A DNA stretch of 64,000 nucleotides from Acestrorhynchus altus (lineage: Eukaryota > Chordata > Actinopteri > Characiformes > Acestrorhynchidae), in assembly GCA_034509495.1 (NCBI GenBank), contig CM067503.1, positions 11,651,658-11,715,657 of the forward strand, given 5' to 3'. Positions 45,061 to 59,620 of the stretch are shown here, piece after piece. Position numbers and translations under genes: made by a program. The notes under the pieces were generated by a model that had not been told where the DNA came from, ran no database searches, and was given only the letters and a program-made list of their open reading frames with translations. Within the stretch, counting starts at the first letter, position 1. Each line of letters starts with the position of its first letter.

Positions 45061-46479
45061 ATGATGGACCCCACTGACACAGATGCCATGTAGAGTAGTG
45101 CTTCTTAATTAGAGAGTGAAACTGGCTCCCATTTCACAGGCCTGGCAAGTGTACTGTGGATGTGTCATTATGTGCTGGGATGGGTGCAGGGGGTTCCCTG
45201 CAGTTGCCTGGAAGTCCTTCATACAGGCCAGGAATAGACTGGCGCATCTTTAATTCTCTGTAAATATTCAGTGGCAGAAAAGGTAATCCAGCAGGGACAG
45301 AGAGGCACAGTGGTGCAATGAAGCTCTTGAGGTTTCAGAATTTGAAGTTTGTGTCTTATTTTAAAATATAACTATGTTTCAAGTGTATTGAAAAAAGGAA
45401 AAAGTAGCTTCCCTTTCATCCATTCCCTCTTCAGGGGCATTAGACACATCACACAGTGATCGGATCAGTGCAGCCAATTGCTAACTATTGCTGAGATAAA
45501 AAGTCTAATGCATAAAGAGTGCTTCGTTCATTACCCCAGACACAGTCAGTGAGTGGTGGAATAAGGACACTTTGTTACTGGCAATGTTGGAAACAATTAC
45601 TCAGGATAACAGGAGCTTCTTCTCCAAAATCTGCTCGAGCTTGTTCCATATACATAATACCTGACTTAAAATCACACACAAAACAGGCAAGCAAAAAAAG
45701 GTAAGATGATTGCAGTCATGAAAAATTTATTGGAAACATTATTGAGATCAATACCAGGATTGTTGACAGATTTGATATACAGAAGAAAAGGGCAAAACTC
45801 ATAAGCCCTTTCTCTTTGTACATACTGTACAATAGATCCAGCCGTATACAACAGTTCTAGTATTATTTCTTTGCTAATATTACTACAAATAATAGATCTA
45901 AAAAAAAAAAAAGAATCTTATTAAAAAGTGTTCATTTCATTCAAAAAGGTAAACTCATATTTTGGATTCATTAAAATAAAGTGACATTTCAAGCTTTTGT
46001 TCTACTTTTAATTGATAAAGCTTATGGCTCCTGAAAGTTCAAAATACTGGTATAAATATTATAGATATTCTGGGCCAGAAAAGGATACTCAGTGGACACA
46101 CACAAGCAGAGAGAACTACATCTCCATCGTAAGTTCATCTGAATGCTCAGATACATCTACAGTTTGGCTTCTAGCTCAGCATTCAACACAGAGGCTCTGG
46201 AACACAAATAGAAAAGGACTTTAAACAGACAGAACGGAGCCTGATTTTATTATATTTTGAGGACTGTGTTCTCTGAGGTGGCAGTTCTTACAAGGTCAGT
46301 CATCAATATTATCTTCATTCCAGTCACTTGCTTTTCTGGGTCATAGTGATGTTCTGGTTAATCACAAGTTACTTAACTGCACAAGTAACTCATTATTCTT
46401 CTTTTGTGATTATGTCATTATGTAATATCTGTGTACTGTTCTCCATGAATCTAAACACTAAACTAATCTCTTAACCTAT
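45061..46479. other. Gene-less stretch
   Basis: No exon or repeat boundary recognised; some A-rich runs (near 45900). Confidence 0.4.
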
Positions 46480-46995
46480 CTTCAGTTAATGATGGCCATC
46501 TGGCCTGGGCTGAAGGAAGGCTAATCTTGAATTCTGTTGCCACCCCTTCAGAGGCTGATCTCAGGCTCCCCTGCCACACTGTCTGAAACACACCACTAGC
46601 TCCCCTGCCACCCCCCATAGCACTGGCTGCCCACCTTACATCTACTGGACCTGGACCTTTTGCCCACAGGCCTACTCTGTAGAAATTTACATGGATCCTT
46701 ATTATCTTATTCTGTTACTATTATGTCATGAAACTATTGTCGTCACTTCATTATACTTGAGTACTACAGCAGACATTAGGCCGTCCAGTGTCCCCTAATC
46801 AATAATGTATGAGTAGGTTGACCAGAGGAGGATGTGTCCCCCCTCATGCACCCTAGGTTTCTTTCTACTGCTCTAAGGGAGTTTTTGCTCACTTTATCCT
46901 TTCTTTCATGTATTGATTATCTTATTTTTGATTTCTGAAAGGTGCTTTGTGGCATCAATTGTAAAAAGTGCTATGCAAATAAATTTGACTTGATT
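46480..46995 (+). repeat. Retroelement-like 3' tail repeat
   Basis: Contains GACCAGAGGAGGATGTGTCC, AGGTTTCTTTCTACTGC and AGGGAGTTTTTGCTCAC, and ends AGTGCTATGCAAATAAATTT plus a TTGACTTGATTTGATTTG tail. This word order is a very common fish interspersed repeat with a short 3' microsatellite, typical of non-LTR retroposition. A shorter similar tail is at 57360-57420. Confidence 0.65.
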
Positions 46996-49693
46996 TGATT
47001 TGTGTTTGCACATCTTTGCAATAGTCTAATTAGATATATTTCTAAGGGAAGTCCTTTATTTTTATCCTGTTGCACTTTAGACAAGACAAGAACATATATA
47101 ACTGCTTAATGTCACACGTTATTATGAATGTAGACAGAAACTCTAAATAAACTCATGTTCTGCACCGCTGGTTCATACATTTTACTGCTACTAATATATT
47201 CAGGTCTACCTGAATAGTTTTTCAAAATAGAAAAACTAAAGTATAAATGCATTTATTATTTATTTGACCACAACCAATGCTGTCAGTAATTTCTCCACAT
47301 TTACCTGTAATTTACCAGGTTTCTTTTAAAAGAACCAGTTAGAACCATTTTGTTTTAAATGGAAACAAAACATTTTTAATAAACCAACTTTTAATATCAA
47401 CAGCTCAAAGAATGCATCTTGGTATCTCCTTGCACCTTAATTTTTGAAAGTGTGTTATTACTCAAGCATAAGGCTCTTTAGCTCTGCCTATCAGATAAAT
47501 AGTGTTTTTCTTATTCAATGACGCATCATCCTCAGGAGTCTTTACTATTTTTTGGAAAGCCTGTCTCTTTTCTTTAAGTTTGGTAAGTGCTTGTACTGAG
47601 TCAAGGTGTGTCTCTACAGAGACCATGAGAAGTAGTGCTGGTTAGATCAGGTGGAAATAAAAGAGTGCTGTGTGTGAATGCCTGGCTCTGAGCTGGTTGA
47701 GGGGATCTATTTCCAGCACCTGTGTTTACCCACCCCAGATCAAAGAGAACCTTTGCCATGCTCTATAAAGCCTTTTAAAATGATCGAAAGGAAATGCTTT
47801 CCACATACTGTTCACTGCCATTTTTAGGCCATTCAATGTTTCACATTCTGTAATGTTGGACCACTTTAGTAAAAGTCATACATTTTCAGGCTGAAAAAAG
47901 ATCATTCAAAGGGTTCCCTTTGCTGTTAAATAAGGTGGTGGGTCAAATTTGTCCCTTAAGATGATATAAGATAATCAAATTGAACAACAATGCCAATATA
48001 ATCATGTTAAATGATGTGTTCCAGTTATTCTGACTTTACAAAAACTAATTATTATCAAACCAAGCTTATGAGATCAGATTACATGAAACTGGACAGACAT
48101 CTAAATCTTACAATACGGTTCTCAGAACATGGTCTGTATTTTTTTATTCTCTAAGAAAGCCAAGTAGCTCCATAATAAGTATTTTGTAGACAGTTGTTTG
48201 CCTGCTGTGAAAAGTGCTATTTGATTGTCCAGGTCAGAGACAATGATAAATACACATGTTGACCCTTACGCACCGTTCAAATCACCGCTGGAAAAGAAAG
48301 CACACTAAATCTGTGAGGCAATCACTGTTCAGTGGAAAAATGCATCTTTTATATTCATGCTTATAGAAAACAGGTTCATTTTCAGGTTAGAGTTTAACCT
48401 TGCAGTGACATGTCGTAATGGTCCTAAAAGTGGCAGGGCATTTCTCAACATGGATCCATCAGTTCTCTTCATATAGGGCCCACCTTGAACCAGCGACATC
48501 AATCAGTTGAAGTGATTAAGGAACTAATATTCATTTATTATTTTTTTTTCAATGCAGAGTAACAAGAGGAGGGGGAGGGGGGTGTCACTATGGTGAATGC
48601 CCAAGGCTACTGCATACTTTAATTATGGCTGGTGCCATAGCCTTCGGGAGGGCGACCCTGGAGTGTGTGAGGCTAATTATTCAGTCTTAACAACAAAGGA
48701 GATACCAAGGGTTTTTTTGCACAAAGTCACAGAACAATCATTTGTGGTTTCCTAAAGAACCTTGTTTATAAAAAAAGACATGGATCTATAAGTGCAAAGA
48801 ACCTTCACTTAATGTAAAGGTTTGTTAACAATTTACGAGAATGGTACCTCTATTGCATCTGTCAAGGAACTCTTTGAAGCATGACTGTCTCAAACAGCAG
48901 CCCTAAATGTTTGCTTTTCACCCCACATTTTATTATAATAATATATTTTGTTATTAAATATGAGTCAAGTAATGTTAGTGCACCCTTTTCTCATCAAAAC
49001 ATCTCAGTGGCCATGTTCCATCAAAACGAAATAATGAAGATTTGACCGACTTGTATTGTCATCACGTCACTAAGTAAAAGCTTTATAGCAGAACCTTTAA
49101 GATAAAGCTGAAAATGAGGATGAAGGAAACGGTGTAAGAGAGATCTGAGTGACATTTGCCTTTAACTTTAATGTCTCTTTTAATGAATTCAGCAATCAGA
49201 CTTTACACATTAGTTTGCAGGGAGGGTTGTTGGGACCAATTTGGCAGTACAGGTGGCTCCTCTCAAGATAAGAGTTCAAAGGGCCGCTCACCTATCGATC
49301 CAGCCTTCATTTTCACAAACAGACTGATAACTGAGGGTCACAGAGACGCTCTTGCCGCCAGTCAGTCCTGTTACCACCACATCCCCCTCCAGTCGATGAT
49401 GAAAAGCAGGCAAGAAATTCATTTACACCATGATAGCTGTAAAGGCTCTCATCAAAGTCATCTTTGATGTTGAACTAGAAATAAACTCGATCAGCAGGCG
49501 AGCTGCACCTGCACGGAAAGTGACGATTTCATTCACGCCAGTCATTCACTTTCTGCCACATGGCAAGTTGGCAGATGGAGGTAGGCAAATGTTCATATGC
49601 AGATGTGCCACAGATCTGACCTACATTTATTAAAGATATGATTTTTTCAGAGGTGAGTGAACACAACAAAAATTGGAGGGACTTTGTTTTTTG
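46996..49693. other. Gene-less stretch with possible conserved non-coding blocks
   Basis: No protein-coding exon recognised. Two blocks, about 48560-48710 and 49130-49570, have balanced composition and no repeat features. The second includes AAAGGGCCGCTCACCTATCG. They look like conserved non-coding DNA, but that is an impression without alignment. Confidence 0.3.
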
Positions 49694-49792
49694 GGTCAGG
49701 GTCCAGCTATATGGTAAGTGGAGCCGATATATGGACAGTGAGTGTAGGAACAATGAGGTGATTGGTAGAACATCGGCTGACTGGTGTAAACA
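49694..49792. repeat. 3' part of the repeat family at 4648-5095
   Basis: CTATATGGTAAGTGGAGCCG, GACAGTGAGTGTAGGAACA and a TCGGCTGACTGGTGTA end, matching the tail of the upstream copy and extending beyond it. Confidence 0.6.
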
Positions 49793-49990
49793 TCAATAAA
49801 GTAAAATATACCTGGGCATATCTGGTCCATATCTGTTGGAGTCACATGTACATTGTGGAATTGGGTCAGGCCGAGAGCGTATCAGCATGGCAACCTCTTT
49901 CTTTCCTTCTGCAGTGTTTGAACAATACTAAGAAATATTTTTTGTTTTTAGCCTATGAACCATGAATCACCATCATGATGATGTCATATA

Positions 49991-50570
49991 CAGTGCATCC
50001 AAAAAAGTCTTCACAGTGATTCACTTTTTTGTACATTTTATGTTATAACGTTATTCCAAAATGGATTAAATTCATCGTTTTCCTCAAAAATCGACACACA
50101 ATACCCCATGATGACAAAGTGAGAAAAGTTTGTTTGATATTTTTGCAAATGTATTAAAAATAAAAACACAAAATTATAACATGTACAGAAGTATTCACAG
50201 CCTTTGCCATGACACTCAAAATTGAGCTCAGGTGCATCTTGTTTCCACAGATCATCCTTCAGATGTTTCTACAGCTTGATTGGAGTACAGCTGTTAAATT
50301 CAGTTTACTGGACATGATTCGGAAACACACACACCTATTTATATATGGTACCATTTTAGACAGTGAATACCGGAGCGCAAACCAAGCCAGAGGTCGTCTA
50401 AGGAATTGTCTGTAGAGCTCAGAGAGAGGATTGTATCAAGACACAGATTTCTGATTGAGCACAGTGGCCTCCATCATCCATAAATGGAAGTTTAGAACCA
50501 CCAGGACTCTTTATAGAGCCGACTGCCCAGCAAAACTGGGTGATTGTGGTTGAAGGGCCTTAGTTTTGGT
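49991..50570 (+). mobile_element. Left half of a Tc1-like transposon
   Basis: Starts CAGTGCATCCAAAAAAGTC after TA. It continues through the subterminal sequence (CACACAATACCCCATGATGA) and into the start of the transposase: frames read LSVELRERIVSRH and EHSGLHHP-type remnants near 50400-50500. The catalytic half and right end are missing. Same family as the MITEs at 8389 and 21256. Confidence 0.75.
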
Positions 50571-53500
50571 GGAACCACCAGCTTCTTGTTTACCAGCCCT
50601 GATTGTGGTCCAGCTGCAGACATGTTAGTGGAATCTCCCAGCTGCTTTAAAAAACCAGACACAGACACTCAATTAGACTGGGAAAAACGTGCATCTGGTC
50701 AGGGCTTCTTGTAGCCCAGGGAGTGGGAAACAAAGTGAGTGGAGTGTGCTACTGTGACATAGGAACAATCTGGTACTTAAGGAACTATATTTTGGCATAT
50801 AGATATGCTTACATTTGTCTGAACTGTTGTCTAAAAGCACTAGAACACTCGAGGTCATGTGTTAACAAAAGTCACACTCACTCTAACAGTGCTAAACTTA
50901 ACCTAAACTGTCATCACATCAACCATTGTATCATCTGTCTTGACAAAATCAATGCAAATGTCAAATTTGAATGCTTTTTAAAGAATAAATTTTACCTATA
51001 TGTCAATTTTACTGTAACATCTGTTCAATAATTCACATCTAAACTGATGGACTGTCTTGCAAGTCTGATGTTTTCTGTTGATCATGATGCATGTGGAGCA
51101 TGCATGTGACTGATTCTGATTCTGTAAGCTGTTTCAAAGCCCCAGCATGTTCACATTCACGACAGATGTAAACCATCAATGCAGGGAGATTGAGTCTGGC
51201 CAAGAAGTCGTAATTGAGAGATAAAGCTCGTAATGTGAACAAAGCCTTTGTTTACTTTGCGTCCCAGTAGGTACAGTGGCGAGAGTCCCTAAGTGCTTCT
51301 CTTTTCACAGCCTGGCTGGTACACCTCAGTTAAGCACTCTCAATCTTCTGTGTCACGATAATCATGTTGTGTTACTCTACGTGTGAGTCCGGACATTACA
51401 AGTGTGAAAAGGGTTCTGTGGTCTCTTGATAAAGCAGGAGAGAGAGGATAAGGGTTCTGTGTGATGAGAACTCCTCTTAATGCCTTTTTTCCTCAACAAT
51501 GTCAAAATATCCATCTAGCTCTCATTACTGAGGACTTTTATGAACAGTTTTGATGCTGTTGTAAAATCCTGCTGGCATTCTCTGCTGCATCCTGCTTTAT
51601 TGATTCACATCAGGTTTTGCACAAACTTAATTTCTGTGTTGAAGGATTACATCAGTGGCTACATATTGCAACACTCTTGCTTTATCTTATGGATCAAATT
51701 TGAAAGCTGGGAAATAAACAGGATAGTATTTAATAGAACTTGTGAAGAATAAAATAAAATAAAAGTAAGGATAAACCTACCGCCTGTATTTTATGAACAC
51801 CTATCCAATTTGACATTGGTCCTACCTGTGTTACAGCTCCCTTTGCAAAACTTTAGCTGCTTTGCTGTGGCACCAAAACAAAACAGCAATTTTTTAACAC
51901 CACTATTATTTATTATGTAACATTTCTCACATTATTCTCACATTACGGTACTTGGATGGGTTGGAACCTTCCTAAAAATTCATTTTACATACATTTAATA
52001 ATCCAGTAACTGCAGAAAATCAGAGATTGTCAGTAATCTGATCATTGCATTTACATGCATGTGAGTAATCAAATAATGGGAAAACTCTGGGGTTACATCA
52101 GAGAGTGTACCAGAGGAAATGAAGAGTTTGTTAATTCGATCATAGGAAACTTGAATCTTTGTGAGCCAGGCAGTAATTAGGTTTCTGCTTTGCAACCAGA
52201 AACATAAGGTGTTTTCACACAAGCACAGATTGAGTAACCTGATAACATGTACTGAGAAATCTGATTACTGAGCAAAAATTGCTCAGAGTTCTTAACTGGA
52301 GTGCTATACCCTACTTCTATCTAAGACATCAGAGTAAGAATAATTCACGCAGACAATGGCTAACGTGTATTTTTTCACATTTGCTAACACACAGATAATC
52401 CCCAAACTCTAAACATGAAGGAACACTGAGCTACAATGACCCCGACAAAATCCACAATTTTCCCAGTCTCATCAAGTCTTCATAGTGTTCGTACGGGGAT
52501 GCGTTTTTAAAACAGCGTAGCATTTCTACCTGAGTGGTTGCAGCCCAAGTTCAGAATGGGCAGATGAGAAACTGGCTGCTCAGACTCTGGATTAATCTGT
52601 TTAGATTTGTTTCGGCTCTTTTGCAATTCAATTTTTTTACATTTACATTAATTAAGGAGTTGCTGCTTTTATTTACTTAGTAGTGCCATTCCACAGAATG
52701 CTACAGTGTTCATAAAAAAAGTGCTGATGTGAAAAGAAAACAGCACAGTTTGAACTCTTTGAACAGCTTGCACTGAACCAATTGTTGTAAAAACTAAAAT
52801 ATAGACTGGAAAAATAAAAACTAGATTCTTGATTGCTGAAGCATTAGACTTTTGGTAAACAGTATAATGTAATGATCAATTTCTAGTAATCAGATCCATT
52901 ATGTTGAGCCTATTGTAATGAGTTATGTTATAAAACTGGTATTGTAAAAGGTTCTAAATCTGGGATTGTACAAGCTTTCCTCCTCACTGTATTAGATCTG
53001 TTGTTCTTCCTCTGTCCTGTGAGTGTGAAATGTTCTCTCTCTGTAGACACTGTCCCCAGTTGCAACCACTAACAGAGACAGATACCTGTAATGGGCCGCA
53101 CAAATTGATACTGATGTGTTGTTAAACAGAAAAGTACATCAGTGACTGCAACACTCCCAGAGCTCCCCCAACCCCCATCATCCTCCAACCCTGCCAGGAC
53201 CCTTTATTTGTAATATTGTGTTCTCATTTTGCCCTGTCTACTGTTCAGAGGGCATTTATGATGCCTATTTTAATAATACATATTTTCTGGATGACTGAGA
53301 ATACTTTCCATAGAATTGCTAGGAAGGCAAATCAAAATCCCCATATAAATACAAAAGAATTTCAAAGATTTATCAGATTATGGGGTGGTGGTGCACTCTT
53401 CCACTGTGATGCAATACCTGCATAAATATAACTTGAAAAAGTTGATGTTTTCCTGCATCTTCACCACAAAATTTATCAGAAGTTTTAAAAGAAATCTACA

Positions 53501-56500
53501 CAAGCCTGATGCATTTTAAAAATAGGTCCTGTGGACTCATGGAGTTTAAAAAAAAAACATTGATTGCTATTTTTTGTTGCACTTAATCAAGTACTTTATG
53601 CAGGTTTTGATATATTATTAATGTATCATAGCTATAATCAAGCCACAGGTGCAAATTAAGTAATATAAGACGGCCAATAAAAACATTAGGAGGGTTACTT
53701 TATCTTCAGTTTGGTTATTTGTTTAGTTTATTTTTGAATGATGCATTAAAAGCTTGTCAAACTAGCTAAATTTCTGATTGACCTGGCAAAAATCCCAGAA
53801 CTGAGGCTTGAAGGGCTCAAATCACAGAAATCCCACTGCTCACACTGATGTTATAAAAAAGTATATCAGTCTTTTCTGTTATAGGAAAATGAGGAGTTGA
53901 GATATGGTCATGTTAACAGGAGTTACGGTCACTGTGTTCATACATAAATCCATTCAAACTCATTTTTGTCTCATTGTATGCTGATGTTTTTTTTTGTCAA
54001 AGTAAGCTTTAACATTTGCCTTGGATTTTAGACTTAAACCCAGGCCAAGTTCAATATCACCTTAAAGGATGATTTCAGTGCAGACTAAAGCTTGTGTCCT
54101 CCCTGTTCCCTGGCTCCACCATTACAAGGCATTAGAATTCATTAAGAGGGATGAAGTGTAAGATCTCCTGAGGATGCAGGCAGGCAGGTGCTGGCTGTGT
54201 GATTTTGGTTGGTGGGGACCCTCTCTCTCAAGGTCAAGTTAAAGTGATGACGCATGGAGTTGAGGCTCAAATACAACTCCACAGGCCCATTTTCACTGAC
54301 CTAGCCTGAGTTTAATATGCTGCACTGTAGGCTTTATGTGCATAGTATCACACTAATGTAAGGTGATGTTTACATAATGTTTTTGTGACATAAAAAAATA
54401 ATCTGCTTTATATATTGTAGCTCTGCACAAGGGAGATAACATTCTCCGCAGTTTATTGGAAGTGATTTATTTATTTATTGGATACAGAGAACAGTAAGTT
54501 GAGAAGGTCATGAAGGTCATGTCTTAAGTGGATTTAAAACCCAAGTAACTTGCAAGTTGTTTCCTACTAATGAACGTCTGCAGTAAAGCATTTGTTTAGA
54601 ACACATTATCACTGCATTTTAAATCATCTATTATATCTATCATTTTAAATATCTATTTATATTCATTTACATCCTGACTATACTATATACGTATTCGCAA
54701 ATGCATTTTAAGGGTAAGTTAAGTAATAAATAAATAAAAATTAAATAAAAATGCAAAAATGAATGGCACGGTGTTCCAAGTGAGGATGCATTGCCCCCTT
54801 GGTCCTCTTCCTTGGCATTGGGGCTGATGCACAATGATGCACAATGATTGCAATTATATCATAATCAGTGTATAGTTTTAAAAAATAGTACAGATGCTTA
54901 GATTTGACCAATATTCTCTGTATGTAGCTTCTGTGTTTACTGTGTAAGTAACTATTATTTTGAACATGATTAGGTTTGTGCTGCAGCATTTGATCATAAA
55001 TTGCTCCTGTAACTCATTCATTCATTTCTAACCCATTCAAAATCAATGAAAATATGTATATTTGTCTGTACACCGAAATTGTAATGGAAGGGTATATTAG
55101 CATTGCACTGTGCTCTGTTTCAGTAGGGTCTTCACTTTAATGCTCCACACTGCAATCAGATGTTCAAGTGCCCTTAATTATCCAGAATGAATCACTGGCC
55201 ATTAGTTCTGAGTTACTGAGTAGATACGGGAAGCCGCTGTATGATTGCGCTTCAGCTGAATGGTTGATGAGTGCTGAGCCGGCTGTAATACATCTTAAAT
55301 CAGGGATGATGGTTAAGAAGTTAACTGACTCTGTACAGTGTGAGTGGGAGAACTTTTAGGCGTTTTAAGCTATCATAGTTTGGCGATGTTCTTGCTGTCA
55401 CAGCAACTCACCAGCCTTTGCAACTCACCAGCAACTCCCCTCTGGCCATGCTCATAATGTTGATTTATGTGCACTCCATGTCTTTGCTCTTGGAATAATT
55501 GACAAGGTGATGAATTGCTTTGGAAAGGGAGACAAGGCGATGGACCAGGTGCCGGCCTGGTCCCCTCCTCTCTCACACACACACATTCAGGTGTCCTTCA
55601 AACAGAAGATTTGCATCTGCTCCAAGCACCTGTGTGGAATCAACAGATTCTTCACTGCCATCCATTTGGGCAACTAAAAAAACCATTTCATTTTTTACCA
55701 TCCCATGTACAGTTGCATAAAATGCAAAAATAACTTTTTGAAATATTTTACACATTAAGTTTCTCACAGCAGCAGCTGATCCACACTGGAATATATGCAG
55801 AGTATCTAGTAGAATCTATTATTTTGGACTCTTTAAATTTAGGTTGGAGTACTAGCAAGGTACCCGATATGAGCATAACTATCAATTAAAACATTATTAA
55901 AGGAACAGTTCAGTGAAAATCTTATTGATGCGTTTGCCTGGCTGGTAGCAACAGCAAAGCTATTTCTTTAAAAATACATCTCAAAACCTAGTTTCTAGTG
56001 TTAAAGTAAGGCTTTTGACTGTTGATATCTCTGGGTTTGTTAGCAGTTTAGGCCTTGTTATTTAAGTGCAAAGCTAAAGAAACAGCCTTTGGACAAAATA
56101 TGGAAGACGTGTCTATATAGTTGTGTGAATTTGAGTTTTTCTGAACAGCTATTAAGGCATGAATATCTATTTGAGTAGTTTTGTTTTGAGTAGTAGTTTT
56201 TATTCAGCATATACAACAGTATTGGGTGGCTTTGAGGGTATCTTTCATATTAACATAGAATGAAATTTATTACAAAGGATGGTTGTATTCCACATGTACA
56301 AAAAGCATCCCAACATAGAGCATCATAAATCAATCTTTCATAAATAACTGCTGAATTTCAGTCAGTGAGACCATAGAATTGCCCCTAAAATGATTGCCTC
56401 ACGCAATATAAAACCAGGGTATCATTGACCGTGGGCGAACCCAAAGAGACTTGAGGGTTTAGAGTCTGTATGAGTAAACAGAGCATTTAATAATGACTCC

Positions 56501-56910
56501 ATTCACTGTGTGTGGAGAGAGCAGAGTGCTTTGGTGCGCATGGGAGAGACAGAAACGAGAGAGAGCTATATCTACAGGAGTGTCGGGATTCTTCCTCTGG
56601 ATATTTACTCCAGAGATGTACCCTCTTTGAGACGTTGTGAAAGGTGTTATTAATGACTGATGATTTAGTTCCCTCCATGTGTAATTTCATTTCTAGCCAC
56701 ATGGTCAACTGAGTGAATAGCCTCCTCTCTCACCGCTGAGGATGACTGAATGCTTTCCGTGGATGGCGGTGTCACATTAGCCCCCTGAAAAACTCATCAA
56801 CAACCATATCTGGAGAAAGTGTCAAAGTGTATTCCAAAGAGATTAAGGGAGCATAGATGCTCTAATGGAAAACCTTTCAGGATGCAGGCCACACACTCAC
56901 ACACACTCTC

Positions 56911-56914
<4 letters not shown>
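50571..56914. other. Large gene-less stretch
   Basis: No conserved exon seen on either strand. Candidate conserved non-coding blocks are about 55140-55350 (CCTTAATTATCCAGAATG region) and 56380-56760. A short direct repeat (GCAACTCACCAG) lies near 55405-55430. Otherwise AT-rich, low-information sequence. Confidence 0.4.

Positions 56915-56991
<77 letters not shown>
56915..56991. repeat. (CA)n microsatellite
   Basis: About 38 CA units. Flanking frames on both strands are artefacts of this tract. Confidence 0.95.
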
Positions 56992-56993
<2 letters not shown>

Positions 56994-57359
56994 CAAAGTT
57001 TGGCTGGTGTATAGGGGTAATTTGCAGGACTGAGGGGAAAATGGACAATATACCACTCTGAACATGTTGTTTACTTTGTAATGGGCAAAGAATTGTTGGA
57101 AACTAGATGATGCCTGCTCAATCAGTCCATGTAATTTCTTTCCAGACAAAACCAAAAGATTTGTTTGGTTGAGTCTGTTGGCTCAGCCAGGACATGAGAG
57201 GCACAACCCAATGTCTTTTTTTTTTTTGCAAAATAATTTAAGAAAAAAACTATATATTTTACACAAGAAACCCACAAATACTCTGTTTGTATTACATATA
57301 GGTATATTCTTATCTTTATATTTATTTCAGTTATATTTATTTTATTATCTTTATAGTCT

Positions 57360-57422
57360 TTCACTCACCCTTACACCTGTACAATGTGATGTGACAATAA
57401 AACATGATTTGATTTGATTGAT
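57360..57422 (+). repeat. Short retroelement 3' tail
   Basis: TGATGTGACAATAAAACATG followed by a TTTGATTTGATT tail, similar to the end of the repeat at 46480-46995. Confidence 0.45.
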
Positions 57423-57882
57423 AGATAAACATAGAAAAAAGATTAAAGAGAAATTTTAATTTGACTATTTAAAAATTTTAAAACATGCACATCAAAAATA
57501 AACATGATTAGTGTAAGATTTGACTGTGTCAATTTTATGTTTGTAAGTAAGAGGGTATTGGAACAATATTGGATCAATGTATTGGAACAATAAATTTCAA
57601 TATATTTTATTGACAAGAAGCAAATCTATAAATATGGCAGGTTGATTAAAATAATATAGAAGTAATTTCTAGTAATTTGCCAAAATGAAGTCCTGGCCAT
57701 AAACTTCAAATTGAAAGAAAGTGAAGAAAAATATTTTTTGACAAAATTTCTTTGACAAAATACACAATTGGACAAACAGATGACGGTAATTCTTAAAACT
57801 TACAAAATACAATATACAGTTGACAAATACAATACAGTTGACAAAATCCTTGACAAAAGATAAGTTCACTGGTCTAGATTAA

Positions 57883-57941
<59 letters not shown>

Positions 57942-57943
57942 TC
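57883..57943. repeat. (TTTC)n microsatellite
   Basis: About 15 uninterrupted units. Confidence 0.95.
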
Positions 57944-58654
57944 GCTGTTTACTCAGTTCTGCATTATGTTCTGTATCTAAGTTCTGTCCTTCTCTATCAG
58001 CCTACAACCTCATGCCGATGCAAAACCACTGCTTCTTTGCACCGTACATTACTGGTGGTGCTTGTCTTTGCACAGGCCCTTGTAGCTGGACTTTGAAATA
58101 CAGAGAGGATTTAAGAGGTATTATAGCTAATCTGCTGCTCGTAGCACAACCACACACTTTGAGGCTAAAGGTATAATCTATCCTGGTCCACACTATTACC
58201 ATATATTAAGAGGTGACCTTTAAGCTAAAGTTGGATATAGTTCAATAAGGAGGGTCATTTCAGGTCACCTCACAAGCAGCTGCTCCTTTGCAGTTCCAAA
58301 CCCTCCAAGTCACATTTGATATATAAACATATATTTTTTAAATTAAATTATCAACAACTTTATTCACAGTATTCTATATGTTTTTAGATTCACTACTATG
58401 TGTCTGTTTGACAGTGGTGGGTGGGCATGTGTCACTAATCTGGCAGAAAACACAGATCAGGTACACTGGATGTTTTTTTTCTTCAGTAAATGTTAGAATT
58501 GTCCCTGAAGATTTTTCAGTATTCAAATACCAAAAATACACTGCTAATTGAAATGTGTGATTTTACAAAAATATGTATAAATTAAATACATGAATTATTT
58601 GTTTTTAGACAATGTTAATAAAATTGACCTCTAAATAAGTGGCACGGTGACGGT

Positions 58655-59045
58655 TTCAAGTCAAGTCGAGTCAAGTCAGGGCTTTTTATTGTCATTACCT
58701 CTGAGTACAGGTACACAGTGTAACGAAATTGCGTTCCTCCAGAACCAAGGTGCGACATGGAGCAGCAAAACAATAGGACAACATAAAGTGCAAACACTAC
58801 AATATATACAATAAATACAGTAAATCTGTGTGCAGTTTGCATGTTCTCCACATGTTTGTGTGGGTTTCCTCTGGGTACTCCAGTTTCCCCTAAAGACATG
58901 CATAGTGTGTGAATGAGTGTGTGCCCTACAATGGACTAGCGCCCTGTATAGGGTTGTTTCCTGTGCTTGCTCTCAGAGTTAACGGCTGGGCACCGGCTCC
59001 TCCGTGACCCTATTCAGGAATAAGTGGTATAGAAAGTGGATGGAT
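58655..59045. repeat. Composite SINE/LINE-tail repeat
   Basis: Two joined pieces. The first, 58655-58800, has GTCAAGTCGAGTCAAGTCAG and a GAAATTGCGTTCCTCCAG block. The second, 58825-59045, has GCAGTTTGCATGTTCTCCAC, GTGGGTTTCCTCTGGGTACT, TGGACTAGCGCCCTGTATAG and GGAATAAGTGGTATAGAAAG. The second is the conserved V-SINE/L2-type 3' domain widespread in fish. Confidence 0.7.
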
Positions 59046-59451
59046 TTTCTCTAAAGAAAATTATTCTTTATTGATTAAAGTAGCAACATTTTCTTAGATT
59101 TTGCACAAAACTACATTTATTATGCTGATATATCACTGTCAATTACAGTGTTTAACTGCAAGAAAATCTGTGATTAAACAAAGAAATATTATCTAATTTT
59201 ATAATTTTGTTCCCACGATGCTCCATGTGCTCCCATGATAATTTGGGGATTTGTATTTAAGGTTTTAGTTGTATTTTTGTTCAGAAAAATACATATTTAT
59301 GAGGCATTTTGGTTGGTAGGTTGGTTGGGATATTTTTTTAGGGTAATCACTGTACTGTCAGCTATTCCTAGATCAGTCTTTTCAGGGCTTGTCAAAGTGG
59401 GCTGCCTCCATTATAAACTTTTACTGAAGAATGATGCACTGTTTCTATAGA

Positions 59452-59620
59452 TACAGTACAGATACTGTGCAAACGTTTTCAGTATCCTGTGTAAATGAGA
59501 ATACAGATCTCCTTATCTGGGCAGTGAGTGTTCTTTACCTCAGTAAAAAAACAATATTAGAATAAACACAAATTCCAAAAATTGTGATTAGGTGTCTAAA
59601 ATGTTCGCACAGTACTGTAC
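59452..59620. mobile_element. Small Tc1-type MITE
   Basis: About 170 bp with inverted ends: ACTGTGCAAACGTTTTCAG on the left and AAATGTTCGCACAGTACTG on the right. This is the complete member of the family whose halves are at 33248 and 42765. Confidence 0.65.

Noticed and set aside
49156..49467. 103-residue open frame on the + strand
   Set aside because: It has no known motif and overlaps a block that looks like conserved non-coding sequence instead; no exon structure.
56797..57155. Frames on both strands with Cys-Val or Thr-His runs
   Set aside because: Translation of the (CA)n tract at 56915-56991.
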